From Ulota crispa (lineage: Eukaryota > Streptophyta > Bryopsida > Orthotrichales > Orthotrichaceae): 64,000 bases of DNA. Below the pieces are notes generated by a model. That model was not told where the DNA came from, did no database searches, and saw only the letters and a list, made by a program, of their open reading frames with translations. A program made the translations under genes and the position numbers. Positions 13,171 to 25,907 of this stretch are shown here, one piece after another. Where the stretch lies: positions 5,048,789 to 5,112,788 of the forward strand of contig OY987242.1 in NCBI GenBank assembly GCA_963920765.1. The letters are read 5' to 3'. Each line of letters opens with the position of its first letter. Position 1 is the first letter of the stretch.

Positions 13171-14169
13171 GTTATAGGAACACATCCAAACAATTCGAAG
13201 GTTAGTTTAGAATTGCTTTTAGGGATCCTATGAGCTTTAATTTTATCCTTCAATATAATTATTCTACTATATTTCTTTTTCACAAAAATGACATTCATAG
13301 CTTGTTGAAGGACTGACCCTACACCTTTTTTTTCTTGAAATTTCCTCGACCTTGCGGTACCTTAAACCCTCAAACGCTCGGGAATGGCTATGTCTACCTT
13401 AATTACAAATTTTACATCAAGAGGGTGATTTTGCCTTTTCAAGTTTTGTGATGGAGATGGTGATACACGAACGTACCCTCGCACAAGCCTCACAATACCG
13501 TGGGTGGTGAAGTAGAAACTTAATTAATTTGCTCTCTTCAGCCATTTTATCAACAACCTGGTAGAAATTAGCACGCTTAAGTATGGTTAGATCTAATTTA
13601 AATTAGAAAAAAGAACTTATTGATTAAGATGGAGATCTATTGAGGAGGACTTGACCATCAGTATCAATCACAAATAGAAACTTGGATCAATTTTATCTTG
13701 CACTTACTTTCATATCTCCACCTGCACCAAGAAAAGATAAGTGGAGATTTTAGTGTATTGGTTCTTGTTCTCCAAACGAAGAATCTAGCCTTGCACGTGA
13801 CAAACATGTGTTCCTCATCCTCTTTTTTCAAATCTTGACTTTTTAGTTTATACTCTTGAATGTTGGTAATCGATGCTAAATTCAAATTGTTTACAAATTG
13901 ATCCATAGCTGATCTTCAACACTGTTTGTGTTGATTATCAAGAAATATTGAAAGGCAGAAGTGGAGGATAGTGCTAATAAGAGTGGAGGATAAATAATTT
14001 AAGAGCATGAATGATGAAGCATATTAGGTGCAATTTGAAGTTTTTACATAAGACACAAGTTTTCTATACCCGTCATATCGACGAGATCATATGGGAGACA
14101 TTCTCATGCTTGAACTCAATTTAAAAAAATATATTGTCACTGAAAATGTTCTAAAATTTAAAAATTTGT
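13171..14169. other. Gene-less spacer
   Basis: AT-rich intergenic DNA, with nothing recognised on either strand. Confidence 0.45.
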
Positions 14170-14605
14170 ACCCTTCTTCATGGACTCCCATGTCTCCCAT
14201 GACCACATGACCCCATCCCGCCATCTCTCCATGTCCCCATGCCCCCCATTCCCCATTCCACCATGCCCCCCATATCCTTCCCATGCCCCCATGCCCATCC
14301 CATCCCACCATGCCCCCATCCCACCATATCCAGCATGCACCCATCCTAGCATGCCCCCATCTCACCATGCCCCCCATCCTCCCCTGTCCCTCAATCCTCC
14401 CTTGCCCCCCGATCCTCCCATGCCCCCTCCCATCCTCCCATGCCCCCTCCCATCCTCCCATGCCCCCCCATCCTCCCATGCCCCCCCATCCTCCCATGCC
14501 CCCCCATCCTCCCATGCCCCCCATCCTCCCATGCCCCCCCGATCCTCCCCTACCCCTCCCATCCTCCCTTGCCCCCCCAATCCTCCCTTGCCTTGCAATC
14601 CTCCA
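14170..14605. repeat. C-rich minisatellite (units of ~18-19 bp)
   Basis: Variants of CATCCTCCCATGCCCCCC are repeated in tandem. The units are most regular between 14395 and 14560 and degenerate toward both ends. All six frames stay open for long stretches, giving artefactual Pro/Ser-rich and Gly/Trp-rich peptides. The minus strand carries repeated runs of five to seven G, so quadruplex formation is possible. Confidence 0.9.
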
Positions 14606-16048
14606 TGCTATCCCCCATGTTGATCCCAGCCACGTAAACATAATTCAATTACAAAAAACATATGTATTATAGGGATTCATCTAGTATTTTTCATCCAAAT
14701 TATTAACCACCACAGACAACCATCATCACATTTAATTATAGATATAGATGAAGCATGTTAGGTGCAGGTAGCATGTGATGAAGTAACTTTGTTTAGACCA
14801 AATGAAATAAAGAATACTTAAATAATGAACCATAAATATTACAATAGAAAATTTTCACAAAATATTATGTTTACATGCTTGGAGGCAGATATCAATAGTG
14901 GACAATTATCTTGGCCAAAAACATGAAAATGACCCAAATCTCCACTTTGAGGCCATTAGATCATGGTGGGAGTAAAGATGATTAGAATAAAAGATAAAGG
15001 TAGAAGAAGCAATTTGAGAGGGTATTGAGAGCTAGTGTAAACAAGAGGATATATACAAATTTAATGCAATTTGGTGCAAGATGTTTAACAACTTGCATTT
15101 AGGATTTTAAAAAGTTCTTAATCACATAATTTCAAATTTTGCTCTATCATTTGGTTCAATTGCTAGGACACAAATTGGTCAATTGACATGTGTACATTGA
15201 TTGGTCATAAATTTGATTTAGAATGGTGGATATTCCATCATTTTTGAGCAATTGTGGCTAATGAAGAAATCTTGCAATGACGTTTTCTTTGGAACATTTG
15301 CTTAGAATAGTGATTTCAAGGGTCATAGCTTGACACATTGGGTTTGAGTATCAAGATAATATTTTGAGAGGTTTAGAGCACTTATCATCCAAGTTTTACG
15401 TGTGTAAGTCTTAAAAAGGAGCTAATGTAAGGAAATGGATGCTATAAAAGACACTCTCCAAAGATGAGAACAATAGTTACTTGAGATTTTTAAAGTTAAC
15501 GCTAAAGTTTTGTCAAAGCTTGCCATATGTTTGAGTAGTGCAAGACCCCTTGATATCAATTTGGGTGTATTATGATTATTAGTGCAAAGGTGTGGCATAT
15601 ACTTCATGCATCATGTCCTTGTTCTCCAAGTAGAGATTTGATCACATCCCATCATTGCTTATCAATTAGAGACTTGATAGCAACAAACTCTGTAATGCAA
15701 TACCTTTCACCCACTCTCTAATTGAAATACATGCTAGTAAAATCTCTTCAAATTTACAATCACTTGATAAAATTTGAATATTGTAACCTACAAAATACTA
15801 AAGTAAACAAACCATTTAGAACTACTTTATTAACGCCTTCCAAACTTGCTTATTTTGTAGATTAGCCTTGAGATTAGCACAAGTTAGTATTATGATTGTG
15901 GAATTCAATAAATGAAATAACTTGCGTACTACAAATGTCTTGTAGTAAGTATCAAAACTACACTTTTTTTTAACATCAAACATGATAGCAAGGTTGGAAA
16001 AAGACTCTTGGATTTTATTGCATCAAAACCACACTAATTCTAAATTGG
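14606..16048. other. Gene-less spacer with one diverged repeat copy
   Basis: AT-rich. About 15285-15412 is the partner of the repeat at 11418-11545. No gene, RNA or intact element is visible. Confidence 0.45.
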
Positions 16049-16446
16049 GAATTGATCTATGTACCACCCTTTTTTGACTAGTTTACCACAACTACTATAT
16101 ATGACCAATATTTATAATATGAAAAGGTGTGGACCACAAGAAAAACATCAATAATTTAAAAATACAAATACAACTTGACATAGAAGTTGGAACTTTAATT
16201 TTTTTTATAGCTTTGGATCTTGGTCACAGCATCAATTAAAAAAAAAAATTAAATTTAGTGTAATTATTATTATGAGCAAAATCCCTAACTAAAAAATAAA
16301 ACAAAAATTGTAATTTCCATATCAAATTATATTTTCAAATTAGTGATGTTTTTCCCATGGTCCACACCTACTTTAATATTGTAAATATTGATCGTATAGT
16401 AAGGTGTGGTAAAATAGTAAAAACAGGGTGGCACATATATCAATTC
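16049..16446. mobile_element. 398-bp foldback MITE upstream of the TRM2-like gene
   Basis: Inverted arms of about 95 bp. The left begins GAATTGATCTATGTACCACC at 16049, and the right ends with the complement of GAATTGATATATGTGCCACC at 16446. The arms carry repeated TACCAC motifs, as in the foldback at 7017-7401. The interior is AT-rich. The element ends about 435 bp before the methyltransferase ATG and may contribute to its promoter. No clear target duplication. Confidence 0.8.
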
Positions 16447-16881
16447 TGTTTTGAATATTGCAGCAATATTTTAGGAAACTGTTTTCATGATCCGTACACT
16501 GGTCCACCACTCAGGCACTCACCCACCATCGCAGATGAGAACCATCCACATTCTACCGGTGGTGAAGATTCAGAAATCTATTCAAATCGACCTCATATCT
16601 TGCTAAAACGTAGACTAGAAGCAGATAACACTGTCTCTCAGGCTCTCTTCTTGCTGCAGCAACAGACTGCAAAGCTGCGGCTGCGTCTCATCACTCGCAA
16701 TATCTCTCAAGGATTTAAGAGTTCTCAAGGTTTGGTAGGAGTTAAAAAGCTCCGGTTACAGCTAATCTTAAGCTCCACTGCGAGCTTTAGAACATATGTA
16801 CAATATGAGGTGAAATTTGGAAGGAGAACGATAATCTTTCAAGACGCACAATTTGTGTTCATTTTTGCTGAGGGAGACATC
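16447..16881 (+). promoter_or_regulatory. TRM2-like 5' flank and leader
   Basis: Lies between the foldback MITE and the ATG. The frame upstream of the ATG is open, but its only earlier ATG (16357) is inside the MITE, so initiation there is unlikely. No TATA box is assigned. Confidence 0.4.
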
Positions 16882-19800
16882 ATGTCGTCGTCAGTGTTGT
16901 GTCCGAAGGCAGTGTTCGGTTCCTTAATCTCGACTGTTGCTACAAATACGGGAAGCTCTACTGCGTTTAATGAGTTGGGGTTGAGATCACGGGTGCGATT
17001 GTCCGAGTTACAAGTTCGAAATACTGGTGAGCTTGTTTGCTGTAATCCTTCTCTAAATTACATTATTTTGACTGCATATGCCATTGCTTACTTATACCTC
17101 TTTTTCTTCTTTCTCCTAGATTTGTAGTGACAGAGTTACGATGATTTTCAAGCACGTCAAATAAGGTTTAAGAGCAGAACTTGTAGTTTAGGGTTTCAGG
17201 TTAATTCATTACGCTTATGTCTCACAATTAGCATTTGAATTTGAATTCTACCTTTGTGATAGACTTAGTTTGAAAACATATTTTAATTTCTTAAGAGGAT
17301 TGATTATAGAATTCGCACGGTGCAATGTTGAACTGTTCCTAGCCGAGTTTTCTTCATTCAAGGTCCGAATTTATCTGTTCAAGTTTTGGAGGAAATCTAA
17401 TCAAGTCTTGTTTCTCCTCCATTTGACGATTCCAATTTTAGCTCTACAATGCCTACAGGGACCGAGGACCTTGGATAGGGTTTAAGAGTGACGTTAATAT
17501 TTTGACGATTTCTCAGCAGCGTTAATCAATTATTTAGAATCTGACCGTATAGTTCCATCAGAGCCTTTGAGTAGCAATGCCTGTGCATGAGATCCGGCCA
17601 TCAGAAAGAAAGATCGTAACAGCAGATTGTGATCACTTCTGTGGACAGAGTATACAAAAGTTATTACAATTTAAGCTCTCTGAGTTAAACCTTCCAGTGC
17701 TCTTTCTAGTGAAATTTGACTTGAAGGTTAGGGCTAAGAGTGATTTAGGTGGTCAAGAAATTTTCTGTTGGTCCTTGTGTCAGTGTTGGTATCGAGGATT
17801 GCTTAATTTTGTCTTACCGTGCAACTAATGTGTACAAGTCTCAAAAGTTTGGATGCTTATCTTTGTTTATTTGCAGGGAAATTGTGTGTGAGATGCACAG
17901 CCATTCACCTGAAGGATGGCTCTTCTCTGTCAAAGAACCCCCGTAAACATCCTCCTACTGATGATTACCGAAAAAAGGATACCAAGCCAAAGCTTCATCG
18001 TGGTTGGTATCCTGGTCAGAGAACTCAGGCACCACCTGAAGGCAACACCATCTCCACTATCAAAGACAATGAAGTGAAAGAGCTCCCTTTCCTTCGAACT
18101 CTCGTGGCAGAGGAAGAGGCAACGACCAAAAGTCAATATTACAGGCGGCCTGGGAGCAATCAACGTGGTCCAATCCAACAGCGAGAATACTTGTTTGATG
18201 CCGAGAAGGACGATGAGCTTCACAGCGATGGCGAAGAAGTAGAAAGTGACGATGACGACGACGAAGATGAACGCTTTGATGAAGTTGAGGAGAATCAGTT
18301 CCAAGCTGAGCATAGAGACGATTTTCTAAGAAATCCAGATACAGATTTAAATTGTAAACACTTCACCAGGTAATCACACTTTTTCTGGCTGTAGAGACTT
18401 GTGTTAGATAGTGTTTAGTCTTTTCATTTCAATTGCGTGTCTTATGAATCTATTCACAATCTCTATCCACGTATTGTACTGTGTTACTACGATGGCTTCT
18501 TCAGATAGTGAACTTGCATAGTCTATACGAGAGTGTGAAGGTTTAAAGGGCTACACTTTAATGGATACAGCTAGGGACTCCTTTTCGTGTCAATTTTTTG
18601 GAAGCACTTGTTTACTGTTCCTTTTGTTAATGCGGTGCAGGTGCTCTGGTTGTGTAATAGATGTGGGTTTAGACCAACCGCCCATAATGAACGAGGCGAA
18701 AGCTTTTTTTGCGGATCGTGGCGTGCCAAGCTTTTCCCTTGCACCCGGGCCTCTGGTATTTTATCCTTCCCTTCTTTAGGGCAAGGATTTGTGTACTTGT
18801 ACATCTTGTTTGTATAGACCATGATCTATTGTTATAAACTAGTACTAGTCCCAGTATATTGACTTGTTTACTATACTTGGTAACTGTGAAAGGAACTACT
18901 GTTTTCTTGCTATATCTGTTCTTTTGTTTGCATGCGAAGTTCTCCCGTTTTAGTCGCTGACGCTTCTATCAACTTGGTTCTGTATATATGAGTGAGATTG
19001 CCTGTGATCCAGTTTCTTTAAGAGGCTAAAACTGCAATTTGAGGAATTTGTGAGCAGGTTGAATGGAGATGTCGAGCTAAATTGGCTGTGCGTGGTACTT
19101 CGGAAGATCCTCAGATAGGACTCTTTGAAGAAGGAACTCACTCAGTTGTTGATATTCCATCCTGTCGCAGTACGTTCCAATACTATGTTGTTGTTTTTCA
19201 TTTTGGTGGTTTAATACTTGTTTTACCTCTATCTTGCGAGACGAATGTCTGTGCAGTGCTTGTAAGGCAGATTAAAATGTTTAACCGTTGTTCTTGTGAG
19301 TATTAAGAAAACCTACTATCCAGTTTGGAAAGATTTTTGTTACTGGACCTTCTATTGTCGCTTTTACTAACACTTTCAGTGCGTATTAGTCACCGTTTTT
19401 ACATGGGGTTGGGTATGGTGTTTCAGCTCATCATCCTAGCATTAATGACGCAGTGAAGCTTGTGAAACAAGGTAACTCTTAGTCGTTTGCTTTCTAGTGT
19501 AGTTCATTCAAAACGTTTGCAGCAAATAGAATTAGCAGAGAAATAAGTTCACGGTTGGTGTGTCCATCTTGAAATGTTTTTTTGGTGCACATTACATCAC
19601 ATGAGTACCGTACCATTTCATTACTAACTTCTAGGTTGCTCTTAATTGTATGGAGTGCAACCAGGTCTGGCTGCTGTAGTAAGCGCATTACTTGTGTTTT
19701 GAGATGTCTCGCTCTTAATTGCAATCCACGTACTCAAGCCCTGTTTTTCTGGTGTACTGCAGCAATTCGGGATCTTGGCGTTCAACCTTATAATGAGGAT

Positions 19801-22800
19801 AGGCACACTGGTGAACTCCGCTATGTTCAAGCAAGTTCCTTCACTGCTAAGCTCATTCTGGTTTTACAATGATCGAAGATGATAAAGAGTCCTAACATTT
19901 GTTACTATCTGGATGTTTGCAATTTGTTCATAACTGCACCTGTGATTTCTTTGCTCCACTGTCGCACATAAGGAGAGGTGGTATGTATTGATGGTTTGCA
20001 GTGTACGACTATAAATAGGTTTGGCTCATGTGAACCAGCTTTCCTTTATTCTGCTGCAGTTAATCATGTGCTAACTGCAAATTGCGCAGATGGTGGTAAC
20101 AACATTTAATACCTCCGTACCCTCGGCATCACGATATGCAAAAGGTAGGTGTTCAATTACGCTGCCACAGAACCCCAAAAGTTTCTCATGGTTCAGTGGT
20201 CGCAATTCTGGGTAAAACAGCAGATTTTGTTATAATTATTATATTTTCAGTACAGCTTGGCGTAAGATCAACGCAGCAGTGGATGTTTTGTACATATCTA
20301 AATTCTGTAGCTTTCTATTACAGATAAAACCATGTATGCTTAAAGATCCGGTTGTGCTCGCTAGGCCCTTTAGGGCTTGTTTATGCGTGTGTCTTGACGC
20401 ACATTTATTAGCGAATTTAGCCCTTATTGATTAGTGGTTCAGTTCATAATTTGATTGGTCTGTACATGATTATGTGCGACTTAAGTTTCAACTATTGGCT
20501 AGCATTTGGTATTAAGACTAACAATTATTGTTGAGAACCTGATCCAAAACAGCGTTTGTGTTGTTAGGTAAAGTACAAATTTCTCTTGTCTGGAATGCAA
20601 GAGATGAGGACTCTGTACATGATGACAAACTACGCAAAATGGCTGAGGTGATTCACCTGCATAGCTTCTTATACGTTAATAGTTTCTATTCCAACTTCTC
20701 CTTCGTCTGTTGAAATATTCCCCTTGTCGTTTCGCCATCATCTTCTGAAGCTATTGTTCATTCTTATGATTGCAGATGCTATGGAGGAGGGGTAACCCGA
20801 AGACCGTCACTCCTATTTTACACTCAGTGTGGGCTAACTTTCAGACCTCACGCTCCAATGTACTACATCTGCGTAATTGTATGCTCGTTTTGTTTATTTG
20901 TTGGATTTAGTCGTAATTTTAGTTCTTTTCTTTTCCTTATGTCCCACACAGTTGCACTCTCGACTTATTTAAGGGTTCTGTTAATGTACCTCAAGATGTT
21001 CAATGTCGTGAAGAAATTTTTAAATGATAGATTGAGACTGACCAAAAGACTGTTCTTAAATCTAAGGATTTGTATTCTGCCTAAACATCATGCTTTGTCC
21101 TTATAGCTGTTGGTGTATTTTTTTCAGATAATCTTTGGTGGACGATGGCGGCATTTAGTGGGAGAACCCGAGCTGTGGGAACTTGTTGGTGGTGTTGATA
21201 TTGCATTCACACCAGCCAGCTTTGGGCAAGCTAACACTCAGGTTTCATTTGATTGACCTAGTTTTATGCATTTCTTCACTCCTGGTTAGTTTGCTAATTG
21301 GTAGGATAATTTCAATTCTTTATCGGGGTTCCTGCAGAGTGCTGTAGGACTCTTTTATGCGTTCTAGTTTTATGCTTATTTTTTCATTAATCGTCAAGAT
21401 AGTAGAATTATTTGTGAGAGGACTAAAATGTTGATAACGATCTTGGGCAGGCATTTGAAGCGTTGCTAAGGAGGCTACAGAAGGTGGTTAAGATTGGAAG
21501 TAAAGTGGTGGAGCTTTATGCAGGCGTTGGCACCATTGGTCTCAGTTTGGCTGCTGTTCGAAAATGCAGGTAGTCCTCCTTAGAACGACCTGACCTTGCT
21601 GTTCCATTCGAATTCCATCAAAGTTTGGCGAAGTATGAAGTGTATATCAAATCGAGGTTTTCGTTGTAGGTCTAATATTTGGTTTCCTGTGAATATCTGA
21701 GCTCATTTGTTGTCATAAACTTGCAGGATAGTGAAATGTGTGGAGGTTAACAAAGAAGCTAGAGCTGTTTTCGAGAGATCCTTGACCCGGCTTCCTGCTT
21801 CTGTCAATTCTGAAATCAGCTGGCATTGTGCTGACGTCTCTGTGGTGAGCATGCTTTTCAGAGTTTTGTTTCCCAAGAACTGTCTTAGAGATTTGCATGA
21901 GTTCTCTTTGATACTTCAATGTAAGACCAGATGCAGACAGTTCTACCTTCACTCGGCTACACTGAGCATTTGAGACCTTTTTGGGATTTGTTATATCATT
22001 AAGAAGTATCAAGCAAGACAGTGGAAATTCCATTATTGAATGAATCACCAACAGATTATATGTTAAGCAAATGTACATCGCATTTTCGAAATTCCTTTAC
22101 TTCTGCATGATTTCATTCTAGTATTTAATTCTGCTTCATTGCAGTCACCAATCAACTGGTTACACAGGTCAGATGTTGTAGTTGTGGATCCTCCTAGAAA
22201 AGGCCTCGATGACACTGTACTGGAGGCCTTGCGACTTGCTGCATTCCGGGGGCTTGGCAAGAATAAGGCACCTTCTTCAAATACTACTAATAAGTAAGTT
22301 TGAATCTCGACTGTTATTTCTCTTCAAACGGCCCTTTGCGTCCTCTCTCCTTTATTTCGTTTTTTTTTTTTTTCTTTTAGTATGAGCATGCTGGTTGGTT
22401 GTCCGCTTATTGTATCTTGGTAGATAGGCTGTACCATGCAACAGCACAACAACTCATATCGTTGCGGTTTAATTCATTTAATTTGTGACCGAGCAGCTTA
22501 GTGCCTGCCCTAATATTCTGGTTCTTACAATAGATGGGGCGGAAATTGTTTATCTCTTGTTAGTTCTCTTGAGTTTGAGATCCGATTACTGATTGTTCTT
22601 TAACTTATATCGATTTTCTATTGTATGGGCTTGGGTTGGAAGCTTGGGTTGAATGGTTATCGTTGATTATGTACTTTGATACGGCGCATAGTTTCTAATC
22701 CCACATTCAGTGCTCCCTGGATCCGGGCTAATTTGGAGATTCGTGCAGAGTTGAAAAGCGTCCTTGGATAGTTCGAGCTAAGCAAAGTGGTGTCCACAAG

Positions 22801-23905
22801 GAAGGCACATCAGACTGGGAAGAGGAGGACGGTGTGTGGCCTGGCACGCTCCTTTATGTTAGCTGTGGATGGCAAGCTTTTAAGCGGGTATGAATACAAA
22901 ATCAAACTTGTATGCATGTTTCTCCAACTTTGAATAATCTGCTCTCATGAGATTGTTTCACCAGCTGCTGGAATAGCCTCAAACTCTTGGTAGCCCTTTG
23001 AATGAGTCATGTTTGTGATTTCTTGCAATTTTCTGGAGGATTGTCGATTTTCCTTGAAACTAGTATCGTACAACTGCTGCTTCACTACAAGACTACCATA
23101 ACTAAGAACTACCTGTAACCTCGGGGAACTCAAATTTAAGCTATTTAAGAGCAAATCGTTGTCCAGTAACAATATAGTCAATTGTTAGGTATTCATTAGG
23201 CTGTCAACAGAGCCACCCGACTCTAGATTATTGAAAAAAAATGTATTGTAGCAATATAAATGACTCATAGACAGCTGAAATCCTCTAAATGCGTTCAATA
23301 TACCAAAACGTACCAGGTGTTCGATGTTTATCGATGGTGTAAATCTAACTAATTCGTCTAGTTTAATTGGAACAATTTGAATTAGTACGATGTGAGTGTA
23401 ATGCAAAAACCTCAAAGTCTCGCTCTGGATCATGTCACTTGACTCAAGATTCTGGTTTTCTAACTTTGAGGGTTGAGAGATAAATAATTCCACTTCATCG
23501 TCACTCATTGAATTCATTTCAGGATCATGATGCCCTCGTTGAAGGAGACGCGTGGCACCTTGCCTCAGCCCATGCCTTTAATTTCTTCCCTGGTACAAAC
23601 AGGTGAGGCTCTCTTTTCAACGCTCTACTGCTCTATTGTTCATTCATGCACATGATACTCTGAACTTGCATCTACAAAAGCTAAGCACTTGGCTTTTGAT
23701 TGCTGTTTTAAAATTTCCTTATCATCGTGTTTATGTGGGCTTTGACAGTATTGAGGTACTCGCTGTTTTTAAGCGTGGTAAGAAGCTGCCAAAAAAACCT
23801 GCTAAGAAAGGTTCAGGAGTACGATCAAAGTCAGCAAAAAGTTTAAGGTTCACGAAGTCAGGGAAAAGATTAGCTCATCTTAACGAAAGATTAGGATATA
23901 ATTGA
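16882..23905 (+). CDS. TRM2: TRM2/RlmD-type RNA (uracil-C5)-methyltransferase
   Basis: Sixteen exons: 16882-17026, 17877-18369, 18641-18755, 19058-19169, 19427-19471, 19763-19830, 20090-20144, 20568-20647, 20776-20859, 21128-21241, 21451-21569, 21727-21844, 22145-22293, 22749-22887, 23523-23602, 23749-23905. They join in frame to 690 residues. The family makes 5-methyluridine in tRNA or rRNA using SAM. The SAM motif ELYAGVG is at 458-464, DPPRKG at 531-536, and the catalytic Cys is in YVSCGW (Cys605). Cys209, 214, 217 and 287 resemble the iron-sulfur ligand pattern of RlmD/RumA. Residues 1-60 are Ser/Arg-rich and could target an organelle. An acidic linker (169-187) and a basic C-terminus flank the core. 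One intron, after exon 6, is GC-AG. The exact substrate is unknown. It matches my memory of an Arabidopsis RNA methyltransferase-family protein. Confidence 0.93.
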
Positions 23906-25084
23906 ATGCAGTTCAGGGGTTTTGGGATTTGAAGGAAATTATAAATGTTGTAATGAAGGGTCAATTTGCCCTTTCAAGTCTCTTTTCTGCGATTCTTATA
24001 TAGATGAGCTTAGATTACACGATGTCAACGTCTGGAGATCTAGTCCTCACGATAGAGTGTTCTCTATAATCTCAGCGTCAAGTTCTTATTTTTATTTTTA
24101 TGTTTTATGCTACCTCGTAAGTAGCTCCGGGAATCCATAGATCTTGTTACACAAGATTTTGAGGGTAACGTATTGCTTCTTGTATTTTAGTATTTTAGTG
24201 AGTTTGGACCTCCATATTGGTCCTGTGCCCCAGCTTCGAAAGGAAGAATTGCTCTACTAATCATTTCCTGTAATGTGGTAATGAGCTGAGGCCGTTGCCA
24301 TACAGTAGTAGAAGGAACCGCTCCAGGACTCCCCCAGGTGGGCACCTCGCAATCTTATGTGGCAAAAAGAAAAGGCTGAAAGGCGTAAAAATTCGAAGTT
24401 TAGGCAACGGTGCTTGGAAGTCTTGCACCCCCGCCAAAGCTGCTATGTAAGTCAATCTCTTGTCATACTATGCTTTTAAACCTTTGCCAAGCCTGAGAAA
24501 GGTCGGTTTTCTTATATTGGGTCTTTGCAGATGTGCAAGCTCCCATAAGGTTTTTTAGCTATTTGTTTCCGCCCAGTATTTACAAATGTAGCTAAATTTA
24601 GTAAATATTTCTACCAACTTATTTCTCTTGCTACAGAAATGTAAACATCGTAGTGTTCAATATCCCTTGCATGGCACCTATCAGAGCCTATGTCATACAA
24701 TAAGCTGGAAATCTTTTGGAAATTTCAAAGTCCTAAGAAGTATTGAACCACCTCTCTTGACGTAAGTTACAGATGTCCAAAGTACTAACAGCACATTGTC
24801 AAACAAAACTGAGTCCTAAAGGTTGCTACGAATTATTGTTGGCCTAGGGCTCACCTTCCTCCCATATGATAATTTCTAACTCTTATGTTGCTATAAATAT
24901 TTGCGCTTCTTCCTTCAACTTCCGAGAAACCTGAAATTTCAAAAGTTACATAAAAATTTAATTTTTTTTGGAGATGTATGTTTCTTGAATATAAATATCT
25001 TGTGTGTGATAGTTTATTATTACGATTATGCTTTACCTGTGCTTTGCACCACGTCACATGCGTATTTTCTCTCTTTTGATTGTC
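23906..25084. other. 3' flank of TRM2-like gene, gene-less
   Basis: Contains the presumed 3' UTR. No poly(A) signal is assigned. Beyond about 24100 only short frames are seen. Confidence 0.45.
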
Positions 25085-25205
25085 TATCTTGTTCAACTTG
25101 TCCTCTCTCTACCTCACATTCACCCTCCCTTTTCCTCTCCTTCCCCCTGGTAACTTTTCACCCTCCCTTTTTTTTTGCCTTTTCTTCTCCCTCCCCTCTA
25201 TCTAA
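25085..25205. repeat. Pyrimidine-rich tract
   Basis: A run of C/T-rich sequence with repeated CCCTCCC and TTTTCT blocks. Low complexity, with no gene. Confidence 0.6.
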
Positions 25206-25827
25206 TAGAGAATTTCAAATTTTTGGTGTTGATAAAGAATTTTGAATTTCCTTTGACTGATAGATACTTATGATTTATAGTACAAATTTGTTTGTATCTC
25301 CAAAATCTTACAATGAATGTGTAAAGGCAACAGCACCTTGAGAAAGTAGATTTTGTATTGGATACAATGCAAAAGAATTAATTTCAAAACTCTATACTTT
25401 TTATTTTCCTTGTGAATCAATGAGGTTAAAAGAGCTAATCATCAATTTGGGAAACTAATTTAGTGATTCCACTATTCAAAGCTTTAAGATTAGGGAATCT
25501 AGTTGCTTGGGATTGTTTTATTGATGAAATGGGGGTTTATTTTGTCTTTAAATCAATCCACTTAATTTCTTAGAAGGTTTATTTATTGGAAGGGCTATCT
25601 CTTTGTAGTTATCACAATACAAGTGCTTGCATATTTAAAATTTTGTTTGTATGTCATTGAGCATCTCACTCCAAAACAACTTGATTTTGACTCAATAAAT
25701 AAAAGGTAACAGTTCTTGCAATACAAAAGAATGATGCTTTTGAAAATTGATATGCTTCATTAGAGCTATGATTGGTTCATTATTACATGGAGTGTTTGAA
25801 CATTGACTTCCCAAGAATTCATATGTA
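25206..25827. other. Gene-less spacer
   Basis: AT-rich, nothing recognised. Confidence 0.4.
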
Positions 25828-25907
25828 TAGTGGGGGGACAAATGTCTTTGGTCACTCACAACCCATTTGAAGTTGTGACTTGACCAAAGGCATTTGTCCC
25901 CCCACTG
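25828..25907. mobile_element. 80-bp TA-flanked hairpin (mini-MITE)
   Basis: Near-perfect inverted arms of about 35 bp (left TAGTGGGGGGACAAATG, right complement CAGTGGGGGGACAAATG) surround a loop of about 10 bp. The dinucleotide TA lies immediately outside both ends (25826-25827 and 25908-25909), as for Tc1/mariner-type target duplication. A small-RNA precursor is the alternative reading, but the end-to-end symmetry with TA flanks favours a transposon. Confidence 0.65.

Noticed and set aside
14087..14672. Pro-rich and Gly/Trp-rich peptides of up to 184 residues
   Set aside because: They arise from the C-rich minisatellite being open in every frame.
16357..16881. Upstream extension of the methyltransferase frame to an ATG at 16357
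   Set aside because: That ATG lies inside the right arm of the foldback MITE. The intervening translation has no conservation that I recognise.
19834..19835. GT donor after exon 6 of the TRM2-like gene
   Set aside because: Using it adds four bases and breaks the frame into exon 7. The GC donor at 19831 keeps the family-conserved junction.
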